A DNA stretch of 64,000 nt from Anaerobacillus alkalilacustris (GTDB lineage Bacteria > Bacillota > Bacilli > Bacillales > Anaerobacillaceae), in assembly GCF_001866005.1 (NCBI RefSeq), contig NZ_MLQR01000029.1, forward strand, positions 149,908-213,907. The letters run 5' to 3'. Position numbers and translations under genes: made by a program. Within the stretch, counting starts at the first letter, position 1; the number at the start of each line of letters is the position of its first letter. Below the pieces are notes generated by a model, which was not told the origin of the DNA, did no database searches, and saw only the letters and a program-made list of their open reading frames with translations. Shown here in pieces: positions 56,562 through 64,000 of this stretch.

Positions 56562-57567
56562 TAATATCATCTCCTCCACCACGAGCAATGACAATTTCAC
56601 CAGCTTCTTCAAGTCTACGGATTACTGAAACGATTCTTGTTTGAGCTTCTTCAACATCACGTAAACGTACAGGTCCCATAAACTCCATTTCCTCTTTAAA
56701 CGTTTCGGACATTCGTTGTGACATGTTTTTAAAGACAACTTCCTTGACCTCATCGTTAGCAACTTTCAATGCAAGTTGTAAGTCTTCATTCTCAACCTCT
56801 CTAATGACACGTTGAATTGAACGATTGTCAAGTGTAACAATGTCTTCGAATACAAACATTCGTTTTTTGATTTCTTCTGCAAGTTCCGGATCTTGAATTT
56901 CTAGTGCATCTAAAATCGTTCTTTCTGTGCTTCTATCTACACTATTTAATACTTCCACTACTGTTTCAATTCCACCAGTTTTTGTATAGTCTTGCGTTAC
57001 TGTAGCTGAAAGCTTTCTCTCTAATATGTTTTCTACTTCATTAATAATTTCTGGTGAGGTACTGTCCATTAACGCAATCCGCTTTGCAATATCAGCTTGC
57101 ATTTCTTGAGGTAGCTCAGATAAAATTTGTGCAGCTTGGACAGACTCTAAATAAGACAATATTAACGCAATTGTTTGTGGGTGTTCATTTTGAATAAAAT
57201 TTAATATTTGGCCAGCGTCAGCTTTTCTTGCAAAATCAAAAGGTTTTACTTGAAGAGTTGATGTTAAGCGGCTAATGATTTCCATCGCTTGTTGTTCACC
57301 AAGCGCTTTCTCTAAAACATTTTTTGCATACCCGATTCCGCCCTGGGTAATATAATCTTGAGCCATTGCTAATTGGTGGAATTGTTCAATAATTTCTTCC
57401 TTCATTGTTGACTCTACCTTACGGACGCTAGCAATTTCTAGGGTTAATTTTTCAATTTCTTCTTCTGATAAATGTTTATAAACTTGAGCAGATACATCAG
57501 GCCCTAAGGAGATGAGAAGAATCGCTGCCTTTTCTCTACCAGTTAACTCTTTTCTTTTGCTAACCAT
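56554..57567 (-). CDS. fliG: Flagellar motor switch protein FliG
   Basis: 337 residues, standard. Starts MVSKRKELTGREKAAILLISLGPDVSAQVYKHL; armadillo middle domain with EHPQTIALILSYLESVQAAQIL (EHPQ motif) and a C-terminal torque helix MFVFEDIVTLDNRSIQRVIREVENEDLQLALKVAND with charged residues for stator contact. Joins the C-ring to FliF and generates torque. 12 bp after fliF. Confidence 0.98.
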   Translation of the reverse strand: MVSKRKELTGREKAAILLISLGPDVSAQVYKHLSEEEIEKLTLEIASVRKVESTMKEEIIEQFHQLAMAQDYITQGGIGYAKNVLEKALGEQQAMEIISRLTSTLQVKPFDFARKADAGQILNFIQNEHPQTIALILSYLESVQAAQILSELPQEMQADIAKRIALMDSTSPEIINEVENILERKLSATVTQDYTKTGGIETVVEVLNSVDRSTERTILDALEIQDPELAEEIKKRMFVFEDIVTLDNRSIQRVIREVENEDLQLALKVANDEVKEVVFKNMSQRMSETFKEEMEFMGPVRLRDVEEAQTRIVSVIRRLEEAGEIVIARGGGDDIIV

Positions 57568-57579
57568 ACAGTTGCCTCC

Positions 57580-59163
57580 TTAATCTTCAGATAGCCAAGT
57601 TCGAACAAGTTTTGAGAATTCTTCAGGCCTTTCCCTTGCCATTTTTTCAAGTTGTTTTTTACGGGCTTTTTCTTCTGTTTCTTGTTCTTCATTAATATTT
57701 GGGATATCAAAACTCGCCATTTCTGGCTCTGATTCAATTACTGGATCTTCTTTTTTATTTTTACGTACTAATAAATAGATTAATAGAATAATTAAAAGAA
57801 TAAGTGCGCCAACAACGTAGTACCAAAACGGAATTTCAGTCTCAATTATCTCTTCAAATACAATTTTACCGTCAAAACTTTGCGATGAAACAAATACTTT
57901 TTCGTTTATTTGCTCTGGTGTCAGTTGTTCAACAACATCTTTTGAAATACTTGTTCTAACTATAGTGCTTAAAATTTGTTGTATATCATTTATTAGTTCA
58001 GGAGGCAATGAGTTTGGATCCTCCGGAATAGGTGGTTCTACCATAACTTGAATTCCGATATCTCTAACTTGATACGGACTACTTACAATATCACGACGAA
58101 TTCTATTTACATCATTATTAATCCGCTCTTCAACTCGTTCGTAATCTCCAACTCCAGCTCCAGCTATACCTGGATAACCCGGAATATCTGTTTCACCTGT
58201 ACCGGCAATTCCACCTTCTTGAAAATCTTCACCACTATAAGTCTCTGTTATTCGTTCAATACTTACTGCTAAACCAGACATGTTTTCTTCATCTACTGGC
58301 GCAACTAAATCTTCAGCTCTATTTTCTTTCGTAAAATCAATATCAGTTGTAACCGTAACTACTACTTTATCCCTTCCTACTAGCGTACCTAACATTTGTT
58401 GTACTTGCCGTTGGAGATCACGCTCAATTTCTCGTTGAATAGATCGTTGTTGTTCAAATGTTGTAAGTGTCGAATCAATCATATTTTCATTTTTTAACTC
58501 TAAATACTCAAACATTTGATTCATAATGACGATATTATCAATAGGGAGTTTAGGAACACTCTTTGAAATAAGGTGATGCAATGCTCGAATCTGTGATTGA
58601 TCTAGTTGATATCCAGGTCGAATATTTAACAGTACAGAAGCTGAAGCTGTTTGATCACTACTAGAAACCCAAATACTTTCTTCTGGTAATGTGATCATAA
58701 CTTGGGCATGTTGAACACCGTCAATACTTTTTATCAAATTAGCTAGTTCTGTTTGCATTGCCGCGCGTTCCATAATATTAAATTCATTATCAGTCATTCC
58801 AAAGCCCATTCGATCTCTAAATGTCGTATAGTCGATACTACCACTTTTAGGAATTCCCTCTGCTGCTAATTCGACTTTTAAAGTATCAACAAGTGTCTCC
58901 GGAACTAATATACTCGTTCCATTAGCAGAGATTTCTGAAGGAATCCCCCTAGAATCCAATTGTGCTTTGATTTCTCCAGTTTCTTGAAATGATAAGTTTG
59001 TATACAACGGTACTAAGTTGGTACGTGAACCTAGCATAGAGACAAGGATAAGTAGAACTATAAGTAGTAGGAAAGAACCGACAATCATCCCTTTTTGGAC
59101 ATTGGTTCGTCCGGTCCAGTAATTAATTATTTTTTCTTTATAAAGTGTGATTTTCTCGTCCAT
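57580..59163 (-). CDS. fliF: Flagellar MS-ring protein FliF
   Basis: 527 residues. Two membrane helices (about 25-45 and 440-462) flank the periplasmic-type ring-building domains, including the YscJ/FliF domain (NLVPLYTNLSFQETGEIKAQLDSRGIPSEISANGTSILVP) and a second FliF domain. The C-terminal cytoplasmic tail (KLVRTWLSED) binds FliG. Preceded by a 290-bp gap with a nested inverted repeat. Confidence 0.97.
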   Translation of the reverse strand: MDEKITLYKEKIINYWTGRTNVQKGMIVGSFLLLIVLLILVSMLGSRTNLVPLYTNLSFQETGEIKAQLDSRGIPSEISANGTSILVPETLVDTLKVELAAEGIPKSGSIDYTTFRDRMGFGMTDNEFNIMERAAMQTELANLIKSIDGVQHAQVMITLPEESIWVSSSDQTASASVLLNIRPGYQLDQSQIRALHHLISKSVPKLPIDNIVIMNQMFEYLELKNENMIDSTLTTFEQQRSIQREIERDLQRQVQQMLGTLVGRDKVVVTVTTDIDFTKENRAEDLVAPVDEENMSGLAVSIERITETYSGEDFQEGGIAGTGETDIPGYPGIAGAGVGDYERVEERINNDVNRIRRDIVSSPYQVRDIGIQVMVEPPIPEDPNSLPPELINDIQQILSTIVRTSISKDVVEQLTPEQINEKVFVSSQSFDGKIVFEEIIETEIPFWYYVVGALILLIILLIYLLVRKNKKEDPVIESEPEMASFDIPNINEEQETEEKARKKQLEKMARERPEEFSKLVRTWLSED

Positions 59164-59201
59164 GCGCCCTCCTACTTCACTAATCCCATCTTTCTTATAT
59201 T

Positions 59202-59269
59202 TAATAGAGTAATAATATTAAACATTTTATCGCCAAGTGTTTCTGGCGAATTCCTAGGCTGTTACTCTA
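59202..59269 (-). other. Nested inverted repeat in the fliE-fliF gap
   Basis: TAGAGTAA (left) pairs with TTACTCTA (right), enclosing TCGCCA (59230-59235) and TGGCGA (59244-59249), which pair around an 8-nt loop. Possible mRNA structure in the fliF leader; no known family recognised. The rest of the 290-bp gap is AT-rich without clear features. Confidence 0.55.
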
Positions 59270-59453
59270 TATTTAACAATTTGTTTACTACTTTTTACTT
59301 TAATACATTTCATATTTCATTATTTATCTCACCAATAAGTTACTATATTTTTTAGTGGTAAATTGTTCTTAATTCAATATAGATTTATGCGCAGCGGTTT
59401 TGGGATTAATGATTTACACTCATTTAATAAAAATTTTTATCGTCTTACTTTAA

Positions 59454-59759
59454 TTAAACTTGCATTCTCATAATCTCTTGATATGCTTCTACAATTTTAT
59501 TCCGCACTTCTACTGTTGTTTGTAAGGTGATACTGGCTTTTTGAGCAGTAATCATTACTTCGTGTAAGTCAATACTTTCTCCTCGAGCTAACTTATCCGT
59601 TGCCTTTTGCGATGCGTGTTGAGCATCATTTACTTTATGTAGCGCTTCATTTAAGGCCGTTTTAAAGCTATTTTGCGCTTCATGAGGTGTAAGTTTCCTT
59701 TGTGTTTCAGCTCTGTGAATATCCATCACATAATTAGGTCTTACAGAAATCGGATCCAA
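59454..59759 (-). CDS. fliE: Flagellar hook-basal body protein FliE
   Basis: 101 residues, typical. Contains SFKTALNEALHKVNDAQHASQKATDKLARGESIDLHEVMITAQKASITLQTTVEVRNKIVEAYQEIMRMQV, the full conserved FliE C-terminal helix pair, split here as residues about 28-101. First substrate exported; links MS ring and rod. 14 bp after flgC. Confidence 0.97.
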   Translation of the reverse strand: MDPISVRPNYVMDIHRAETQRKLTPHEAQNSFKTALNEALHKVNDAQHASQKATDKLARGESIDLHEVMITAQKASITLQTTVEVRNKIVEAYQEIMRMQV

Positions 59760-59773
59760 TTACTTTTCCCCCT

Positions 59774-60229
59774 TTACCCTTTCCCTATTTCTAGAGCTTT
59801 CATTAACATATTTTTTGTGGCATTTAACGTTGTTACATTCGCCTCGTAAGAGCGAGTCGCACTCATCATATCAACCATTTCTTTTAATGGATCAACATTT
59901 GGTAATCTGACATAGCCCTCTGCGTCAGCATCTGGATGATCTGGTTGATAAGCAAGCTTAAAAGGTGTTTGATCCTCAACAATTTGCCTCACCTTTACAC
60001 CATTTCCAGGTTGACTCTGTCTCCCCATCGCCTTTGATAAATGTGAAGAAAACCGATTTTCGTTCGGTTCCATTACAACCATTTTCCTTCGATATGGTTC
60101 CCATTCGCCATTAACAAATCTACCTCTAGTTGTATCTACATTTGCCATATTCGAAGCGACAACATCCATTCTTAAGCGCTGTGCAGTTAGAGCAGAAGCT
60201 GTCGTATTAAATCCATGAAAAATTGTCAT
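59774..60229 (-). CDS. flgC: Flagellar basal-body rod protein FlgC
   Basis: 151 residues. N-terminal rod helix FNTTASALTAQRLRMDVVASNMANVDTTRG and C-terminal MVDMMSATRSYEANVTTLNATKNMLMKALEIGKG, both standard for FlgC. Proximal rod component. 2 bp after flgB. Confidence 0.97.
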   Translation of the reverse strand: MTIFHGFNTTASALTAQRLRMDVVASNMANVDTTRGRFVNGEWEPYRRKMVVMEPNENRFSSHLSKAMGRQSQPGNGVKVRQIVEDQTPFKLAYQPDHPDADAEGYVRLPNVDPLKEMVDMMSATRSYEANVTTLNATKNMLMKALEIGKG

Positions 60230-60231
60230 TG

Positions 60232-60636
60232 TTATCTCCCACCTCCAATAACTGTTTTAATACTATTAAACCTTCCATTTATACGTTCAATTACAGCATT
60301 GTAATAAATTTGATTTTTAGCCATTTCTGCCATTTCATGTTCAATATCTACATTATTACCGTTGTGATTAAAAACGGATTGATTACGAGCGACAACTGCA
60401 GCTTTGCTGGTGTTTTTCTGTGAACCAAACTCAAAATGTCTCTCATCATTTCGGTAAGCTTGCAAGCGCTGCCCTTCAATTGCCTGGTCCAATTGATGTT
60501 TAAAAACTGTTTTTTGCGCTTTATAATTTGGTGTGTCTACATTCGCTATATTTTGAGAAATCGTTTTTTGCCGCAAGGAAGCAGCATGTAGCGATTGTTC
60601 TAGCAGTTGTTGTTGTGGATTAGAAAAAAGCTTCAT
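60232..60636 (-). CDS. flgB: Flagellar basal-body rod protein FlgB
   Basis: 134 residues. LLEQSLHAASLRQKTISQNIANVDTPNYKAQKTVF at the N-terminus and a C-terminal helix with NQIYYNAVIERINGRFNSIKTVI. First gene of the fla/che operon with GGGAGGAGAAT before the ATG. The 846-bp gap upstream probably holds the operon's control region. Confidence 0.97.
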   Translation of the reverse strand: MKLFSNPQQQLLEQSLHAASLRQKTISQNIANVDTPNYKAQKTVFKHQLDQAIEGQRLQAYRNDERHFEFGSQKNTSKAAVVARNQSVFNHNGNNVDIEHEMAEMAKNQIYYNAVIERINGRFNSIKTVIGGGR

Positions 60637-61371
60637 ATTCTCCTCCCAGTTAATATACGCTTATTATATAATAAAACTGTTATCATAAAACCTACTCAAA
60701 TCGTATTGTATATAAATAATCATTTTTTGTCTAACGTTGTTTTGTTTTGTCTGATTTTTCCAACCAAAGACCTACGAGATCTCGAGCAAATAGTACCAGT
60801 AATCTTACATACCCTTACACTCATTATACTTCTCATTAACATATTAATTAAGGAAAACAATTTTCCATTTATATAGTCGAACTTCAAACAGTGGGGACTC
60901 ACTGCCTTTGTAAGAGTGGGATAAAATAATTGTAAAGAAAACACAAAAAAAAAACACAAAAAAATTTGTATTAATTTGACAGAACACGCCTAAAGATAGT
61001 CACTATTTACTATAAATGAAAATAAATAAATTGGCTACAAAAAATCCTACTTTTTTCTAACTAACAAACTTCTATTATATAAAGTTATTAGTTAGAGCTT
61101 CATTAAACCAGAAAAGCTTTCCCTACTTGTGAATGTATAAGATATATCTACAATCCTACATTTTTTCTCATCTATATTCTGCAATTTGGGTGCGAATTAC
61201 AATTGCCTCTAATGGGTATAATAAAACTATCCTATTTAAATTAACTAACAATAACGATTCGACACGATTAAAATACTAATAGTTGAAACCGCTCTGTTCC
61301 AACTAAATATAGTTTGATTTCTAAGTTAATGAATTACTCAATTAGACCCTCAAAAATATTTAAAATCAAAA
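60637..61371 (-). promoter_or_regulatory. fla/che operon control region
   Basis: A long gene-free gap between codY and flgB. One candidate sigma-A promoter has a perfect minus-strand TATAAT (60828-60823) with TTAATT 17 bp upstream, a weak -35. GGAAAA-CAA-TTTTCC (60852-60866) and CGAGATCTCG (60776-60785) are short palindromes that could bind regulators. No convincing SigD promoter (TAAA-N15-GCCGATAT) was found by eye. The region 60870-61370 shows poly-A/T stretches and nothing else recognisable. Confidence 0.4.
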
Positions 61372-61446
61372 CAAAAAAAGGCGCCAACATCTTTATTAGA
61401 TCATTGAACTTAAAAAAAGGACAATGATCTTCACTTATCGATGTTG
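61372..61446 (-). terminator. Terminator of codY with nested stems
   Basis: CAACATC (61385-61391) pairs with GATGTTG (61440-61446) and, inside, AGATCATTG (61398-61406) pairs with CAATGATCT (61422-61430). On the minus strand a run of seven T follows GGCGCC. A second T-run lies in the inner loop. Confidence 0.75.
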
Positions 61447-61482
61447 ACCCCATTTTTTTGATAGCAGTTCTATTTTGACTTG

Positions 61483-62262
61483 CTATTTCGACTTTAATTT
61501 CTCTAGTTCAAATAAGAATTTATCATTTAGAACTTTAATATACGTCCCTTTCATTCCTAATGAACGAGATTCAATAACACCCGCACTTTCGAGTTTACGT
61601 AAAGCATTAACAATGACAGAACGAGTAATACCAACACGATCAGCAATTTTCGAAGCTACTAGTAACCCTTCATTTCCTTCTAGCTCATCAAATATATGTT
61701 CAACCGCCTCTAATTCACTATAAGATAAAGACCCAATTGCCATCTGAACTACCGCTTTACTTCGTGCTTCTTGTTCGATTTCCACTGTTTTTTCATGTAG
61801 AATTTCCATCCCAACTACCGTAGCACCGTATTCAGCAAGAATTAAATCATCATCGTTAAACGAATCAGTTAATCTCGCTAAAATCAGTGTTCCAATTCTA
61901 TTTCCCCCACCGTTAATTGGAACGATTGTGGTTAAACCCGTATTAAAAAGGTCCTTACTTTCAATTGGAAAAGCGGTGAATTCACTATTGATATCTAAAT
62001 TTGAAGATGTTTCTGTAATCTTAAATAAGTTTGTCGTATATACTTCAGGAAATTGACGATCTTCTAACATTTTTTTTATTCTTTCATTTTCGATTTCCTG
62101 TTTGATAGAAAATCCTAATAATTTCCCACGACGACTTACAATAAATATATTTGCTTGAATGACGTCACATAGTGTTTCAGCCATATCCTTAAAGTTAACT
62201 GGTTGCCCAGCAGTGTTCTGCAACATATCATTAATTCTTCTTGTTTTCGTTAATAAATCCAT
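61483..62262 (-). CDS. codY: GTP-sensing transcriptional repressor CodY
   Basis: 259 residues. N-terminal GAF-like domain binding branched-chain amino acids (about 1-155) and a C-terminal winged helix-turn-helix with [45 protein letters not shown] (about 203-247), nearly identical to B. subtilis CodY. Represses nitrogen, carbon-overflow and motility genes in rich conditions. Downstream of hslU as in B. subtilis, and next to the fla/che operon it is known to repress in that species. Confidence 0.98.
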   Translation of the reverse strand: MDLLTKTRRINDMLQNTAGQPVNFKDMAETLCDVIQANIFIVSRRGKLLGFSIKQEIENERIKKMLEDRQFPEVYTTNLFKITETSSNLDINSEFTAFPIESKDLFNTGLTTIVPINGGGNRIGTLILARLTDSFNDDDLILAEYGATVVGMEILHEKTVEIEQEARSKAVVQMAIGSLSYSELEAVEHIFDELEGNEGLLVASKIADRVGITRSVIVNALRKLESAGVIESRSLGMKGTYIKVLNDKFLFELEKLKSK

Positions 62263-62290
62263 TTACTAAATCCTCCTAATTGATTGTCTA

Positions 62291-63688
62291 TTATAAGATG
62301 TATTGGCTCAAGTCTCGGTTTTTCGCAATAGTTGCTAGCTTCTCATCAACATATACAGGAGTGATTACAATTTCTTGTAAATTAATATCAGGCGCTTCAA
62401 AAGACAAGTCTTCTAGAAGTCGTTCTAGAATAGTATGAAGTCTTCTAGCACCAATGTTTTCTGTATCTTGATTTACTTCTGTTGCAATTTTTGCAATTCT
62501 TTCAATAGCATCGTCAGAAAATACAACTTGTATACCTTCAGTCGCAAGTAATGCTTGATATTGTTTAATTAAGGCATTATTTGGTTCTACTAATATTTTT
62601 ATAAAATCTTTCTCAGATAAATTAGCTAGTTCGACTCTAATCGGAAATCGTCCTTGTAATTCTGGAATTAAATCCGACGGCTTAGCCAAGTGGAAAGCTC
62701 CTGCTGCAATAAAGAGCATATGATCTGTGCGAACAGGACCATACTTTGTAACTACCGTTGAACCTTCTACAATTGGTAATATATCTCTTTGAACACCTTC
62801 CCTTGAAACATCTGCTGTTGACTGGTTCCCTTTACCAGCAACTTTATCAATTTCATCTATAAAGATAATACCCAATTGCTCCGCACGTGAAACCGCTTCC
62901 TGAGAAACTTCATCCATATCAATAAGTTTTGCAGCCTCATCCTCAGTTAGAACTTTTCTCGCTTCTCTAACAGTTAGCTTACGCTTCTTTTTCTTCTTAG
63001 GTATCATACTACCAAGCATTTCTTGCATATTCATTCCCATTTGTTCCATTCCTGAACCTTGGAACATGTCAAGAAAACCAGCAGTTTGCTCTTCTAGCTC
63101 AACTGTTACGAAATTGTCTTCAAGTTCCCCAAGTGCTAGTTGATGTTCAATTCTTCTCTTCCGATCCCTAATAGCAACTTCTTCGCTATTATCGAGAGGT
63201 TCTGATTGATCTTGATTCTGAGCTCCAAAAATCATTTCAAAAGGATTTTTGTAGTTTGTCTCTTTCTTTTTCGAAGGAACAAGTAAACTTACGATACGCT
63301 TGTTTGCATTTTCTTCTGCTTTACCTTTTACTTTTTTCATACGGGCTTCTTTAACTAAACGAATTGAAGTTTCCACCAGATCCCGAACCATCGATTCTAC
63401 ATCACGACCAACATATCCTACCTCAGTAAATTTCGTAGCCTCAACTTTTACGAACGGTGCACCAACGAGCTTAGCAAGTCTTCTAGCAATTTCCGTTTTA
63501 CCTACTCCGGTGGGACCAATCATTAAAATGTTTTTCGGGGTTACTTCATCTCGAAGCTTTTCATCTAATTGACTTCTTCGATATCGATTTCTTAGAGCAA
63601 TAGCAACCGAACGCTTCGCCTTTTCTTGGCCAACTATATATTGATCTAACTTTTCTACAATTTGTCGAGGTGTTAAATGATTTTCCAT
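62291..63688 (-). CDS. hslU: ATP-dependent protease ATPase subunit HslU (ClpY)
   Basis: 465-residue AAA+ unfoldase that partners the HslV (ClpQ) peptidase. Walker [16 protein letters not shown] (about 58-72), the inserted I domain (about 110-245), Walker [16 protein letters not shown], sensor [13 protein letters not shown], and a C-terminal tail [12 protein letters not shown] that docks into HslV. GAGGAGCG precedes the ATG. The expected hslV is not directly upstream: 5' IS DNA begins within about 30-60 bp. Confidence 0.97.
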   Translation of the reverse strand: MENHLTPRQIVEKLDQYIVGQEKAKRSVAIALRNRYRRSQLDEKLRDEVTPKNILMIGPTGVGKTEIARRLAKLVGAPFVKVEATKFTEVGYVGRDVESMVRDLVETSIRLVKEARMKKVKGKAEENANKRIVSLLVPSKKKETNYKNPFEMIFGAQNQDQSEPLDNSEEVAIRDRKRRIEHQLALGELEDNFVTVELEEQTAGFLDMFQGSGMEQMGMNMQEMLGSMIPKKKKKRKLTVREARKVLTEDEAAKLIDMDEVSQEAVSRAEQLGIIFIDEIDKVAGKGNQSTADVSREGVQRDILPIVEGSTVVTKYGPVRTDHMLFIAAGAFHLAKPSDLIPELQGRFPIRVELANLSEKDFIKILVEPNNALIKQYQALLATEGIQVVFSDDAIERIAKIATEVNQDTENIGARRLHTILERLLEDLSFEAPDINLQEIVITPVYVDEKLATIAKNRDLSQYIL

Positions 63689-63829
63689 ACCATCGCTCCT
63701 CTTTCTATTTTTTCAAAAAATCAAAAATGAAACTTGTATGTAAACAATGAATCACTAGTGTTGCACTAATTTTGTTTTACTATTAAAAACATTCGAAATC
63801 TTCAATAAATTATTTTATGCAAAGAAAAA

Positions 63830-63885
63830 GTCCTTTATAATGGATAAGTCAGGTGGTAACCCGTCCAAATCCACTAATAAAGGAC
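63830..63885 (+). promoter_or_regulatory. Transposase promoter -10 and SD-sequestering hairpin
   Basis: TATAAT at 63836-63841 is a perfect -10 (the -35 is weak). GTCCTTTAT (63830-63838) pairs with ATAAAGGAC (63877-63885), extended by TGGAT/ATCCA. The right arm contains the AAAGGA ribosome site of the transposase. The native transcript would start after the left arm, so only read-through RNA could form the hairpin. Confidence 0.55.
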
Positions 63886-63892
63886 ACATCTC

Positions 63893-64000
63893 ATGGACAA
63901 GATTACACGAAAAACTTCATTTGGACAATGGTTTTCACCAATAAATCTTGAATTATTTGAAGAACAGGTGAAAACACTGAAATTAGATTTTTATACGAAA
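63893..64000 (+). CDS. IS4-family-like transposase, N-terminal 36 residues (partial)
   Basis: ATG 63893 with AAAGGAC eight bases upstream. The visible protein reads MDKITRKTSFGQWFSPINLE (first 20) and continues EQVKTLKLDFYTK to the window edge. I recall this start from IS4-type transposases of Bacillus and Geobacillus, but catalytic residues are outside the window. It is the only gene on the plus strand. Confidence 0.7.
   Translation, partial: MDKITRKTSFGQWFSPINLELFEEQVKTLKLDFYTK

Larger units (their letters stand above)
63722..64000 (+). mobile_element. 5' end of an IS4-like insertion sequence (continues past the window)
   Basis: AT-rich sequence upstream of hslU that does not encode the HslV C-terminus and leads into a transposase gene. 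The left boundary is uncertain (about 63715-63760); a terminal inverted repeat cannot be identified with only one end visible. The element is transcribed away from hslU. Confidence 0.6.

Overview
The window is an AT-rich chromosomal segment from a motile, spore-forming member of the Bacillaceae. Gene order from the right edge leftward is that of Bacillus subtilis: hslU(clpY)-codY, the long fla/che operon flgB to sigD, then rpsB-tsf, pyrH-frr, uppS-cdsA-dxr-rasP-proS, polC, rimP-nusA-ylxR-ylxQ-infB-ylxP-rbfA-truB-ribF, rpsO, pnp, ylxY and mlpA. Every host gene is on the minus strand, so genes are transcribed from high to low coordinates. Species is not resolved. The repeat family and some small genes suggest a Bacillaceae lineage other than the B. 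subtilis group.

Region by region. 63.7-64.0 kb: the 5' end of an IS4-like insertion sequence sits directly upstream of hslU, where hslV is expected. 61.5-63.7: hslU and codY. 59.4-32.9: about 31 flagellar and chemotaxis genes (rod, MS ring, switch, export apparatus, hook and hook-length control, stator-linked proteins, CheY/B/A/W/C/D, FlhF/FlhG, SigD), many overlapping or a few bases apart. 32.9-29.9: an accessory tail (FapA/DUF342 protein, a small conserved protein, a SwrB-like membrane protein) with dispersed repeats. 29.7-26.4: translation and nucleotide genes. 26.0-19.5: undecaprenyl diphosphate synthesis, CDP-diglyceride synthesis, DXP reductoisomerase, RasP protease and prolyl-tRNA synthetase. 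19.4-12.4: polC. 12.1-4.5: the nusA-infB translation operon and rpsO. 4.3-1: pnp, ylxY, mlpA (cut by the window edge).

The most striking feature is in polC, the essential replicative DNA polymerase. Its coding sequence is interrupted by a 2,668-bp group II intron (13863-16530) in the sense orientation. The first base is the G of GTGCG and the last bases are AT. Joining the flanks restores the catalytic motif PDIDLNFSG and gives a 1,434-residue PolC. The intron's reverse transcriptase/maturase gene carries one in-frame TAA that separates the RT core from the maturase and HNH parts. The cell must therefore splice this intron with a damaged, read-through or borrowed maturase to make its replicase.

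Other points: a dispersed intergenic repeat family (about eight copies, ends complementary as GCGCAAGC/GCTTGCGC); an IS transposase leader in which a hairpin would hide the ribosome-binding site only on read-through transcripts; structured leaders before rpsB and in the tsf-pyrH and fliE-fliF gaps; and a flbD start codon with no adjacent Shine-Dalgarno sequence.
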